Below are positions 12,041-22,995 of a stretch of DNA of 64,000 bases, piece after piece. Position 1 is the stretch's first letter, and each line of letters opens with the position of its first letter. The DNA is from Conus ventricosus (Eukaryota > Mollusca > Gastropoda > Neogastropoda > Conidae): the NCBI GenBank assembly GCA_018398815.1, contig CM031603.1, positions 1,388,488 through 1,452,487 of the forward strand, given 5' to 3'. The notes under the pieces were generated by a model that was not told the origin of the DNA, did not search any database, and was given only the letters and a program-made list of their open reading frames with translations. A program made the translations under genes and the position numbers.

Positions 12041-12924
12041 GAAAGGATCGGACACACCACCACCAGTTTCCATCTCCGCACAATAACAGTTTCTCGTTTG
12101 CACTGCAGTTGTCTTCTTTTAACGTTTCATGGATTTGAACTTGACGCCCTACACTTTCTTTCCCCCACTCCTTTTATTCTTTAGCCTTTCCATTACCAGC
12201 CATACCCGTTGTGTACGTTATTTATGTTTCCATTATTCTATTATGTAATATTTGGTCTTTTCCAAACACTCCGCCAACCTTTGACGTCCCGCAGTCTCCC
12301 TCTTTCATCTTTCTCTGCTACAAACAGTTCCTTTGATACACTGCTGACCTGTTATTCTGCATTGCTACGAACTTATGACTCGGTCATTTCCATCGCTACC
12401 CCTTTACTTCTCTTTGGGTGGTATTGGGCAGTGGGATGGACGTACCATATTCAAGTCCATCCAGTTCTCCCCTTCCTATTCTGACCGTCATTTCTCATGT
12501 TCTTCTCCCATCCATCACTGATTCTCTAAAACTCCTTTCCTCGTCCAGAGCATCATTAATCATTTTCCCCTTGTCTCCTCCTCACATCCATTCATCTTCG
12601 TTCTCTAATTCTTCACTGTCCATCATTCATCCTTCTCACGTTCCCCAGTTACCGTTCCGTATCTCTGTTATCATTCTCATGTTCTCTTCTTCTCATCTTG
12701 TTCTTCGTTTACTGTTGTCATGTTCTGCCCCCAGCCTGCATTCAGCATTTTTGTGTTCTCTTTGTCTCATTGTGTCAACCATTCATTATTAATTCTTCCC
12801 GTCTTCTCGTTCCGTCTCATTCTGTGCTGATTGTGCCCATTATTACTCTGCCGCGGTCCTCTTTTCATTACAGCCGTCATTTTCACGTTCTTCTCTTTTT
12901 CCTATGTTTTGCTCGTCCGTCCTT
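12041..12924. other. Pyrimidine-rich non-repetitive stretch
   Basis: The plus strand is strongly T/C-rich with scattered CATTCATC words that foreshadow the arrays to the right. It looks like decayed repeat DNA. No gene is recognised. Confidence 0.5.
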
Positions 12925-13718
12925 CGTTCATCAGCGTCGCTCCACCCTTCTGTCTATCATTCATCTTTCGTTCATCAGCGTCGCTCCACCCTTCTGTCTA
13001 TCATTCATCTTTCGTTCATCAGCGTCGCTCCACCCTTCTATCTATCATTCATCTTTCGTTCATCAGCGTCGCTCCACCCTTCTATCTATCATTCATCTTT
13101 CGTTCATCAGCGTCGCTCCACCCTTCTATCTATCATTCATCTTTCGTTCATCAGCGTCGCTCCACCCTTCTATCTATCATTCATCTTTCGTTCATCAGCG
13201 TCGCTCCACCCTTCTATCTATCATTCATCTTTCGTTCATCAGCGTCGCTCCACCCTTCTATCTATCATTCATCTTTCGTTCATCAGCGTCGCTCCACCCT
13301 TCTATCTATCATTCATCTTTCGTTCATCAGCGTCGCTCCACCCTTCTATCTATCATTCATCTTTCGTTCATCAGCGTCGCTCCACCCTTCTATCTATCAT
13401 TCATCTTTCGTTCATCAGCGTCGCTCCACCCTTCTATCTATCATTCATCTTTCGTTCATCAGCGTCGCTCCACCCTTCTATCTATCATTCATCTTTCGTT
13501 CATCAGCGTCGCTCCACCCTTCTGTCTATCATTCATCTTTCGTTCATCAGCGTCGCTCCACCCTTCTATCTATCATTCATCTTTCGTTCATCAGCGTCGC
13601 TCCACCCTTCTATCTATCATTCATCTTTCGTTCATCAGCGTCGCTCCACCCTTCTATCTATCATTCATCTTTCGTTCATCAGCGTCGCTCCACCCTTCTA
13701 TCTATCATTCATCTTTCC
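12925..13718 (+). repeat. 44-bp minisatellite, 18 near-identical copies
   Basis: The unit contains CGTTCATCAGCGTCGCTCCA and CCCTTCTATCTATCATTCAT. Copies are almost identical, the only clear variant being TCTG/TCTA. Because 44 is not a multiple of three and the unit lacks stops on the plus strand, all three forward frames stay open. This creates spurious frames of 300-500 codons (for example 12,831-14,387). Confidence 0.97.
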
Positions 13719-13736
13719 TGCGTTCTTCTCTTCTAC

Positions 13737-14970
13737 TCCAGTCCAACATTCATCATTCCCAGTTTCCTCCCGTCTGTCATTCACCATTCTCGCGTTTCAC
13801 CTCCCCCTCAAGTCTGCCTAGTCCAACATCCATCATGCTTGGCTTTTCCTCAGTCCAACATACCTCATGTTCACGTTCCCCCTAGTCCAACATCCATCAT
13901 TCTTGGCCTTTCCTCAGTTCAACATACCTCATGTTCACGTTTCCCCCTAGTTCAACATCCAACATTCATGGCCTTTCCTCAGTCCAACATACCTCATTTT
14001 CACGTTTCCCCTAGTTCAACATTTGTTGTTTTCACCTTTGCCCCCAGTCCAACATTGGTCATTCTCATCCCCCCCCCCCCCCCCCCCAAAAAAAAAAAAA
14101 AAACAACCAAACAAACCCAAAACAAACAAAACAATCATCATTTTCAAGTTTTTCCCCTGTCCTTCGTCCATTATACTTATGTTTTCCCCACTCCAACATT
14201 CATCATTGTCACATTTTACCCCAGTCTAACATTTCATCATTTTCATGTTTTGTCCTGTCCTACGTTTATTGTTCTCACCTCCCCCCCCCCCCTCCAATAT
14301 TCATCATTCTCACATTTCCCCCACTCCAAAATGTTTCATTGTCACGTTTCCCCCATCCAACATTCATCGTTCTCAACGTTTGCCTAGGTCCAAAATTCGT
14401 TGTTTTCACCATTTCCCCGATCAAACATTCATCATTCTCACGTTTCCCCTGGTAAAACATTCATTATTCTCACGTTTTCCCCCGCCCAACATTAATCATT
14501 CTCACGTTTTCCCCGTCCTCAATGCTTTATTCTCACGTCTTCCCTGTCCGATATTAATCACTCACAACTTTCCCGACAGTCCAACATTCATCATTTTCAC
14601 GTTTCCTCTGTCCAACATTTTTACGTTTCTCTTTCACCAACATTCATCATTTCCACGTTTTCCTTTGTCCAACATTCATCATTTTCACGTTTTCCTTTGT
14701 CCAACATTCATCATTTTCACGTTTCCCTTTGACCAACATTCATCATTTTCACGTTTTCCTTTGTCCAACATTCATCATTTTCACGTTTCCCTTTGACCAA
14801 CATTCATCATTTTCACGTTTCCCTTTGACCAACATTCATCATTTTCACGTTTCCCTTTGACCAACATTCATCATTTTCACGTTTCCCTTTGACCAACATT
14901 CATCATTTTCACGTTTCCCTTTGTCCAACATTCATCATTTTCACGTTTCCCTTTGACCATCATTTTCACG
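13737..14970 (+). repeat. Degenerate ~30-32-bp minisatellite
   Basis: Repeats of CCAACATTCATCATTTTCAC followed by GTTTCCC. They are degenerate at first, with poly-C/poly-A at about 14,070-14,102 and poly-C at 14,281-14,292. From 14,690 to 14,960 they are nearly uniform at 32 bp. The homogenised end suggests recent local amplification. Confidence 0.9.
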
Positions 14971-15811
14971 TCATCCTCTTCAATGTGCTCGTCATTCACC
15001 ATTCCCACTTCTCTAATGTCGTCTGTCAATCGTCATTTTCGTCGTTCTTTTCTGATTGCGCCCAGCATTCGTTTTTATCTCATTCTCTTCGTCTGTAGAT
15101 TAGTTTTACGAAGTCCGATTTTCATGTACTGCATGATTCCCACGTTCTTCCTTCGTATCTTCCTTCCCTTATCTAGCTTGCCATTCATCAATCACACCTT
15201 GTTCTGTTCTCTGTGTGCAAACCTCCTCATTCCCTTCTTTCCTTTGTTTCATTCTGGCCATCACTGCACCATTTCCGCGTTGTCCAGTGTTCATGACTCC
15301 ATTGGTCTCGCACTCCTCTCTTCTTTTCCTTTTAATTCTATCCTCCAGTGTTCTCACGTTATTTTCCCATCCACAAATCTGTCCGCTACCTTTCATACAT
15401 CATTTACCACTCTCACATTCATCTTTTCACCTCTCGTATATTAGATATCACGTTCTCCTTTTAAATCCCACCCTCGTTCCTGATTCTGACGCTTTACTCA
15501 TCTTGATAATTAATCATCTCATATTCTCCTTTCGCACATTCTTTTATCATTTTCGCGTTTGCCTTTGTTTTGTTCCGATCGTGGCTGTATGCGCCATCTT
15601 CAATTTCTTGCCGTCTCATCCGAACTGCCCTTCATCACTCACACATTAGACTGCTATTACTTTTTTAAAAATTCATTTTCACGTTCTTCTCCTTTCTCTC
15701 TTTCATCATTGTCGCGTTCTCCTTTTGTCGTGTCTTTCACCATTCTTTAGTTTTATTTTGTCATTCACCCTTTTCCTTCCCCTGGTCTGCCTTTTTTGTC
15801 GTTCTCGCGCT
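14971..15811. other. T/C-rich non-repetitive stretch, no gene seen
   Basis: Pyrimidine-rich with recurring TTCATCATT and CACGTTCT words, probably decayed relatives of the neighbouring arrays. The long open frame 14,953-15,444 has repeat-like composition. Confidence 0.5.
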
Positions 15812-16322
15812 GTTCTCTCAATCCATTCATGCTTACCTTGTTCTGGTCCCGCTGTTTTCTCAATCCATTCATGCTTACCTTGTTCTGGTCCCGCTGTTTT
15901 CTCAATCCATTCATGCTTACCGTGTTCTGGTCCCGCTGTTTTCTCAATCCATTCATGCTTACCGTGTTCTGGTCCCGCTGTTTTCTCAGTCCATTCATGC
16001 TTACCGTGTTCTGGCCCCGCTGTTTTCTCAGTCCATTCATGCTTACCGTGTTCTGGTCCGCTGTTTTCTCAGTCCATTCATGCTTACCGTGTTCTGGTCC
16101 CGCTGTTTTCTCAGTCCATTCATGCTTACCGTGTTCTGGTCCCGCTGTTTTCTCAATCCATTCATGCTTACTGTGTTCTGGCCCCGCTGTTTTCTCAGTC
16201 CATTCATGCTTACCGTGTTCTGGTCCCGCTGTTTTCTCAATCCATTCATGCTTACCGTGTTCTGGTCCCGTGGTTCTCACGCTGTTTTCTCGATCCATTC
16301 GTGCTCACCGTGTTCTGGCCCC
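15812..16322 (+). repeat. 42-bp minisatellite, about 12 copies
   Basis: The unit contains TTTTCTCAATCCATTCATGC and TTACCGTGTTCTGGTCCCG. The length is a multiple of three, so the same frame stays open across it on both strands. The apparent 334-, 187- and 177-codon frames are repeat translations. Confidence 0.96.
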
Positions 16323-16741
16323 GTCGATCATTCACCATGTTCTTGTTCTTGCCGTTTAGTCCTAACCTTCACTGTTTTTGTTGTTATTGTGTCTGTTGTC
16401 CATGTTCCTTTCTTCTTTCCTTCCTTCGTCCTATATGCTTTTTCCCTGTTCCTGTCCTTCATAAATCATTCCTTCATTTCACATCTTCTCATTCTTCTAA
16501 TCCCGTCTGTCATTCGCTACTTCTAGTTCTATCTGTCACTGAAATTTCTAACGTTCTTCCCCGTCCATTATGCATAATTTTCACGTTCTTCTCTATTTAT
16601 CTCGTCCATTTCGTGATGATATCTCCTCGCTGCGTCCATCTGTCATCATTATCGTATTCACTGCATCTATTTCCTCCTTTATTGAATCATTCTGACGAAA
16701 TCTTACATCTATGTAGTCCAATTTCCTGACGCTTTTCTCTC

Positions 16742-16763
16742 TCCCCCCCCCCCCCCCCCCCCC
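16742..16763. repeat. Poly-C tract
   Basis: C homopolymer of about 21 bases. The surrounding 16,323-16,884 is T/C-rich without recognisable genes. Confidence 0.9.
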
Positions 16764-16884
16764 TTGTTGTCCCGTCCCGTGTTCATCATTTTCACCTTTC
16801 TTCTTTTCACCTGGTGAAAAATGTACTGTTCTCTCGTTTCATGTTTTCCCGAGTTCTGTCCATTACTGGATCACTCTCACGCCG

Positions 16885-17243
16885 TTCAATGTTCATGTAA
16901 TCCATCATTCTCATGCTGCTCTACGCTGTTCTGTGTTCATGTAATCCATCATTCTCATGCTGCTCTACGCTGTTCTGTGTTCATGTAATCCATCATTCTC
17001 ATGCTGTTCTATGTTCATGTAATCCATCATTCTCATGCTGTTCTGTGTTCATGTAATCCATCATTCTCATGCTGCTCTACGCTGTTCTGTGTTCATGTAA
17101 TCCATCATTCTCATGCTGTTCTATGTTCATGTAATCCATCATTCTCATGCTGCTCTACGCTGTTCTGTGTTCATGTAATCCATCATTCTCATGCTGCTCT
17201 ACGCTGTTCTGTGTTCATGTAATCCATCATTCTCATGCTGCTC
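16885..17243 (+). repeat. 44/34-bp compound minisatellite, about 9 copies
   Basis: Units contain GTTCATGTAATCCATCATTC and TCATGCTG. Long units carry an extra CTCTACG-containing segment, and short and long units alternate in blocks. Confidence 0.93.
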
Positions 17244-17956
17244 TCGCCTTTCCCCTCCCCTGAATCCTTCTCATGCTACTGTCCTGTCCACTGTACATCA
17301 TTTTCACACTGTCCTCGTCGCCTCTCCTTCATGGAATATTATGTCATCTCACCTCACCTCTCATTTATAATTGTCTGTTATTCATCATCCACGTTTCATA
17401 CTTCCTTCGGTATTGTTACGTTCCGTTTTAACATCATACGAACAGAATTGTTGGTAAAAAAAAATTGTATCACTTCTGATTTTAGTCATTCTGAAACATT
17501 CGTAAATCTAGTTTGGTGGTTATTTAGTAAGTATTTGATTTGCTAATTGACTCGCGCATTCATTTCTTGAATCATTTGTCTATTAATCTGTTTATTCATT
17601 TGACCTCTAAGCAGTGTTTTGCAGTGTGTATGCCCTGTGATGCGGCGATCACAGTATTACCAATGGAGGGTTTTAGTTTGGAAAGAGAGGGAAAGAGTTT
17701 TAAGTTTTCTGCTTTTACATCTTCAGTTTAATTGTTTTACATTGAAATCGATGGCATTTAGAGTTACGACAACAATTTTCTATTCTTTTCTCTGCCCCCA
17801 ATTCCCCGCCTATCCCCCACCATGTTTTGGACGAATTTGTTTTACAAAATGTTTGTTCTTTTGTTTTATGATTATTTATGTACTTTTAATTCTTTGGTAC
17901 ACTGTTTTGTCACTTTTCGGTTTTATCTTTTCTGTCTCCACTCCTTTCGTACATCC
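17244..17956. other. AT-rich non-repetitive stretch, no gene seen
   Basis: T-rich sequence leading into the tetranucleotide array. Short open frames are Phe/Leu-rich, as expected from T-richness. No motif is recognised. Confidence 0.5.
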
Positions 17957-20245
17957 GTTTGTTCGTTCGTTCGTTCATTGTTGAATTCTTCGTGCGTTTA
18001 TTTGGTCGGTTGGTCGATCGGTCACTCGCTCAGTCTATCAGTTGATCGTTCAGTTATTCGTTCGTAAACTTGTATAGTCGTTCGCTCATTCAGTCATTCA
18101 TTCGTTCAGTCGGTCAATCGGTCGCTCAGACATTCGTTCGTTCAGTCGGTCGCTCAGTCATTCGTACGTACAATCGTTCGGTCCATCGCTCATTCAGTCA
18201 TTTATTCGGTCAGTCGGTCGCTTTGTCAAATATTCGTTCAGTCGGTTAGTCAGTCGTTCATTCATTCATTCGTTCAATCGGTCAGTTGGTCTTTCAGTCA
18301 CATATTCGTTCAGTAATCTGTTGGTTGCTAGTTGCATCATTCATTCGTTTAATCGGTCAGTCGGTCGTTCAGCCATTTATTCGTTCATTCGGTCATCAGT
18401 CAGTCATTCGTCCAGCCAGTCGTTCAGTCACTCCTTCGGTCAGTTGGTCAGTCGTTCCTTCAGTCATTTATTCATTCAGTCGGTCGTTCCTTCTTTCATT
18501 CGTCCAGTCAGTCGATCGGTCGTTCATTCATTCATCAGTTAATTAATTAATCAATTCATTCAGTCCATCGTTCAGTCCTTCATTCGTTCAATCGGTCAAT
18601 CGATCGTTCAGTCATTTATTCATTCAGTCGGTCGTTCAGTTATTCCTTCGGTCAGTCAGTCGTTCAGTCATTCATTCATTCAGTCCAACGTTCAGTCTTT
18701 CATTAGTTCGATCGTTAAATCAATGATCAGTCATTTATTCGTTCAGTCATTCATTCATTCAGTCGGTCGTTCGGTAAGTCAAACGTTCAGTCAATCGTTC
18801 AATCGATCGTTCAGTTATTTAATCCTTCAGTCAATCGGTCTTCATTCGTTCAGCCGATCGTTGTCATTCATTGTTTGAGTCAAGTCGCTCGGTCATTCAT
18901 TTGTTTAGTCGGACAGTCAACCGTTCAGTCAGTTGGCTGTTCCAGTGATTCATTCGTTCAATCGATCAGTCGGTCAGTCGATCGTTCATTCATTCGTTCA
19001 GTCGGTCGTTCAGTCATTTATTCGTTCAGTCGGTCAATCAGTGGTTCAGTCATTCAGTCGTTCGTTCATCAGCCATTGATTTAGTCGGTCAGTCAATTTT
19101 GCATTCATTCAGTCGGTCAATCGGTCGTTCAGTCATTTATTCGTCCAGTCGGTCATTCATTCATTCGTTCAGTCGGTCATTCGGTCATTCGATCACTCAT
19201 TCGTTCAGTAGATTGCTCAGTCATTCATTTGTTCGGTCAGTCAGTCCGTCGTTCAGACATTCGTTCGTTCAGTTGGTCGATCAGTTATTCGTTCATTCAG
19301 TCGATCATTCAGTCGATCAGTCGGTCGCTCGGTCATTCATTCATTCATTCATTCATTCATTCGGTCAGTCGGTTGTTTTGTCATTCAGTCGTTCACTTGG
19401 TTAATCGGTCGTTCAGTCATTCATTCGGTCAGTCGGTCGTTCAGTCATTCATTCGGTCAGTCGGTCGTTCAGTCATTCATTCGTTCAGTCGGTTAGTCGG
19501 TCTTTCAGCCATTCATTCGGTCAGTCGGTTAGTCGGTCGTTCAGTCATTCATTCGGTCAGTCGGTTAGTCGGTCGTTCAGTCATTCATTCGGTCAGTCGG
19601 TTAGTCGGTCGTTCAGTCATTCATTCGGTCAGTCGGTTAGTCGGTCGTTCAGTCATTCATTCGGCCAATCGGTCGTTTAGTCATTTATTCGGTCAGGCGG
19701 TCGTTCAATCATTTATTCGGTCAGTCGGTCGTTCAGTCATGCAGTCGGGTAGTCGGTCGTTCAGTCGGTCAGTCGGTCGGTCAGTCATTCATGCGGTCAG
19801 TTGGTCGTTTAGTCATTCATGCGGTCAGTTGGTCGTTCAGTCATTCATTCGGTCAGTTGGTCGTTCAGTCATTCGTTCAGTCAGTCGGTCATTCAGTCGG
19901 TCGTGCAGTCATTCAGTCGGTCGTGCAGTCAGTCATTCGGTCAGTCGGTCGTTCAGTCAGTCATTCAGTCTGTCGGTCATTCAGTCAGTCATTCGGTCAG
20001 TCGGTCGTTCAGTCAGTCATTCGTTGAATCGGTTAGTCGGTCGTTCAGTTATTCATTCGGTCAGTCGGTCGTTCAGTCATTCATTCGTTGAGTCGGTGAG
20101 TCGGTCGTTCAATCATTCATTCGGTCTGTCGGTCGTTCAGTAATTTATTCGGTCAGTTGGTCGTTCAGTCATTTATTCGGTCAGTCGGTCGTTCAGTCAT
20201 TTATTCGGTCAGTCGGTCGTTCAGTCAGTCATTCGGTCAGTCGGC
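17957..20245 (+). repeat. 2.3-kb array of TC-initial tetranucleotides
   Basis: Almost everything is built of 4-base words TC(A/G)(G/T) plus a few TTAG/TTAT/TCAA, e.g. TCGGTCAGTCGGTCGTTCAG. The first 1.4 kb is irregular. From about 19,410 higher-order units of seven (28 bp) or nine tetramers (36 bp) appear and are repeated, the 36-bp form about five times over 19,507-19,665. Open frames of up to 304 codons are Ser/Arg/Val/His repeats and not genes. Confidence 0.95.
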
Positions 20246-20367
20246 GGGCGGACGATGAGACACGGATGGAGGGCGTGACATGGGGGAGGGGGGGGGGGGT
20301 ACACGGGTTGCGGATGCTGGTCGTGACAATGATGGGCTTACGTTGAAGGGGGCGATAATTTAGGGTG

Positions 20368-20570
20368 GGACGTGTGGGTATACGTGGGACGTGGATGCAG
20401 GGTATGTATGGGTATACGTGGGACGTGGATGCAGGGTATGTGTGGGTACACGTGGGACGTGGATGCAGGGTATGTATGGGTATACGTGGGACGTGGATGC
20501 AGGGTATGTATGGGTAGACGTGGATGCAGGGTATGTATTTGTATACGTGGGACGTGGATGCAGCGTGCAA
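20368..20570 (+). repeat. 34-bp minisatellite, about 6 copies
   Basis: The unit contains ACGTGGGACGTGGATGCAGG and GTATGTATGGGTAT. The GGATGCAGGGTATG segment resembles the core shared by arrays further right. It follows a poly-G run (20,288-20,299). Confidence 0.92.
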
Positions 20571-20579
20571 CATGGTTGC

Positions 20580-21090
20580 TGGTAGACAGGATAGGGGTAC
20601 AGCGTAGGACAGGCCCGAGTCGGCCTCACGCGGCACAGGACCTTCGCCACTCAGCATGAGGACAGCCGCCCGGTAGCCCTGACGACCGCTTTGGAGGAAC
20701 CGCCACGACGACGACAACAACAACAACAACATCGACCATCGACAAACAGCACGCAGACGACCGCTCGGCGGTCCTAACGACTCGTCATCAACTTCACCAG
20801 GCTCCTGTTGACGACGTCATCCACCCCGGGTCCCTCTGCCCGACTCAGCACGACCTCGACCCAACCTGCCAGCCTTCAGTTCAAGTCTTTGCCAAGATGA
20901 CCAACCTGCCAGCCTCAGTTCAAGTTGCCAAGATGACCAACCTGCCAGCCTTAGTTAAAGTCTTGCCGAGATGACCAACTGCCAGGCCTAGTTCAAGGTT
21001 GCCAAGATGAGGACTCATGCTGCGCTCGCTGCAGCGGACAACCTTGTCCCGAAAGCTCTGCTGTGAGGACGTCAGACCGTCCAGTCTACG
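20580..21090. other. GC-rich stretch with a short ~36-bp repeat
   Basis: Mixed sequence with a (CAA)n patch near 20,714-20,731. About four degenerate copies of GATGACCAACCTGCCAGCC with GTTCAAGT and TGCCAA occur over 20,860-21,010. No stable open frame or splice pattern supports a gene. Confidence 0.5.
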
Positions 21091-21094
21091 TTGC

Positions 21095-21560
21095 TGAGGG
21101 TGGGGTGGGTGGGAGTACGGTGGTCACGGTTGCTGGGCGTGACATGGGTGGGGGTACGGTGGTCACGGTTGCTGGGCGTGACATGGGTGGGGGGGGGGAG
21201 GCGGTCACGGTTGCTGGGCGTGACATGGGTGGGGGTACGGTGGTCAAGGTTGCTGGGCGGACATGGGTGGGGGTACGGGATCACGGTTGCTGGGCGTGAC
21301 GTGGGTGGGGGGTAGGGTGGCACGGTGCTGGGCGTGGACATGGGTGGGGGGGGGGGGGGGGAGGGCGGTCACGGTTGCTGGGCGTGAAAGGAGGGGGAGG
21401 CGGTCACGGTGCTGGGGTGCATGGGTGGGGTACGGCGGTCACGGTTGCTGGGCGTAACATGGGTGGGGGTACGGCGTCACGGTTGCTGGGCGTGACATGG
21501 GTGGGGGTGACGGCGGTCACGGTTGCTGGGCGTGACATGGGTGGGGGTAGCGGAGGAGTT
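21095..21560 (+). repeat. 39-bp array (copy A)
   Basis: The unit contains TGGTCACGGTTGCTGGGCGT and GACATGGGTGGGGGTACGG, about 12 copies with variable G runs. It matches 42,090-43,150. Confidence 0.94.
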
Positions 21561-21579
21561 GCAGATTCAAGGCGTGATA

Positions 21580-21737
21580 TGGGGGGGGGGGGGGGGGCAT
21601 GGGAGGAGAGAGGAGAGAGAGGGGGGGGGGGGGGAGCGTAGTCAGGATGTAACATGGGGGAGTCAGGGACGGAGTGCATAGCTTACAGGGTGATGGTAGA
21701 AGGCGCAGATGTCAGATCTGACATAGGTTAGGAATCA

Positions 21738-21770
<33 letters not shown>

Positions 21771-21804
21771 CGAGGGGGGATAGATTCAGGGTGTGCAGAC
21801 GGGA

Positions 21805-21841
<37 letters not shown>
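21580..21841. repeat. Poly-G tracts
   Basis: Three long G runs (about 21,581-21,597, 21,739-21,770 and 21,809-21,840) separated by short unique sequence. They have counterparts at 43,327-43,361. They have strong G-quadruplex potential, and their exact lengths are uncertain. Confidence 0.9.
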
Positions 21842-21895
21842 GGGGCGGTGCGGATTTCCGCGCCTGACCTGAGTAAGGATAAACGAGAGGAATCA

Positions 21896-21912
21896 GTGTG
21901 TGTGCGCGTGCG

Positions 21913-21959
<47 letters not shown>

Positions 21960-21990
21960 CGTGCGTGTGTATGCATGTGTGCGTGTGCGA
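21896..21990. repeat. GT microsatellite
   Basis: (GT)n with GC variants. The equivalent in copy B is at 43,471-43,548. Confidence 0.95.
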
Positions 21991-22019
21991 AATGTAAATG
22001 GGGGTAGGGTAGGGTAGGG

Positions 22020-22995
22020 AGGGCGTAATATGGGTGAGCGTACAGGGTGCGTGGATTTCAGGGCGTGACATGGGTTAAGGTACAGGATGCACAGATTTCA
22101 GGGCGTGACATGGGTTAAGGTACAGGATGCACAGATGTCAGGGCGTGACATGGGTGGTGAGGGTACAGGATGCACAGATTTCAGGGTGTGACATGGGTGA
22201 GGGTACAGGATGCACATGTCAGGGCGTGACATGGGTGGTGAGGTACAGGATGCACAGATTTCGGGGCGTGACATGGGTGGTGAGGTACAGGATGCACAGA
22301 TGTCAGGGCGTGACATGGGTGGTGAGGTACAGGATGCACAGATTTCAGGGCGTGACATGGGTGGTGAGGTACAGGATGCACAGATTTCAGGGCGTGACAT
22401 GGGTGGTGAGGTACAGGATGCACAGATGTCAGGGCGTGACATGGGTTAAGGTACAGGGGGCACAGATTTCAGGCGTGATATGGGTTAAGGTACAGGATGC
22501 ACAGATTTCAGGGCGTGACATGGGTTAAGGTACAGGATGCACAGATTTCAGGACGTGACATGGTGAGGGTAGAGGATGCACAGATTTCAGGGCGTGACAT
22601 GGGTTAAGGTACAGGGGCACAGATTTCAGGGCGTGACATGGGTTAAGGTTTTGGATGCACAGATTTCAGGGCGTGACATGGGTTAAGGTACAGGATGCAC
22701 AGATTTCAGGACGTGACATGGGTTAAGGTGCAGGATGCACAGATTTCAGGGCGTGACATGGGTTAAGGTACAGGATGCACAGATGTCAGGACGTGACATG
22801 GGTTAAGGTACAGGATGCACAGATTTCAGGGCGTGACATGGGTTAAGGTACAGGATGCACAGATGTCAGGACGTGACATGGGTTAAGGTACAGGGGGCAC
22901 AGATGTCAGGACGTGACATGGGTTAAGGTACAGGGGGCACAGATTTCAGGGCGTGACATGGGTTAAGGTACAGGGGGCACAGATTTCAGGGCGTC
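22020..22995 (+). repeat. 40-bp array (copy A, first block)
   Basis: The unit contains CACAGATTTCAGGGCGTGAC and ATGGGTTAAGGTACAGGATG, about 24 copies. Variants include GGTGGTGAGG for GGTTAAGG and GGGGGC for GGATGC. The same family recurs at 29,240-30,040, so it occurs twice within copy A. Confidence 0.95.

Noticed and set aside
12698..14387. Overlapping open frames of 305-518 codons
   Set aside because: They are translations of the 44-bp stop-free array and its pyrimidine-rich flanks in all three frames. There is no start context or domain.
17957..20143. Ser/Arg-rich protein (up to 304 codons)
   Set aside because: It is produced by the tetranucleotide array. The residues follow from the TC-R-K words.
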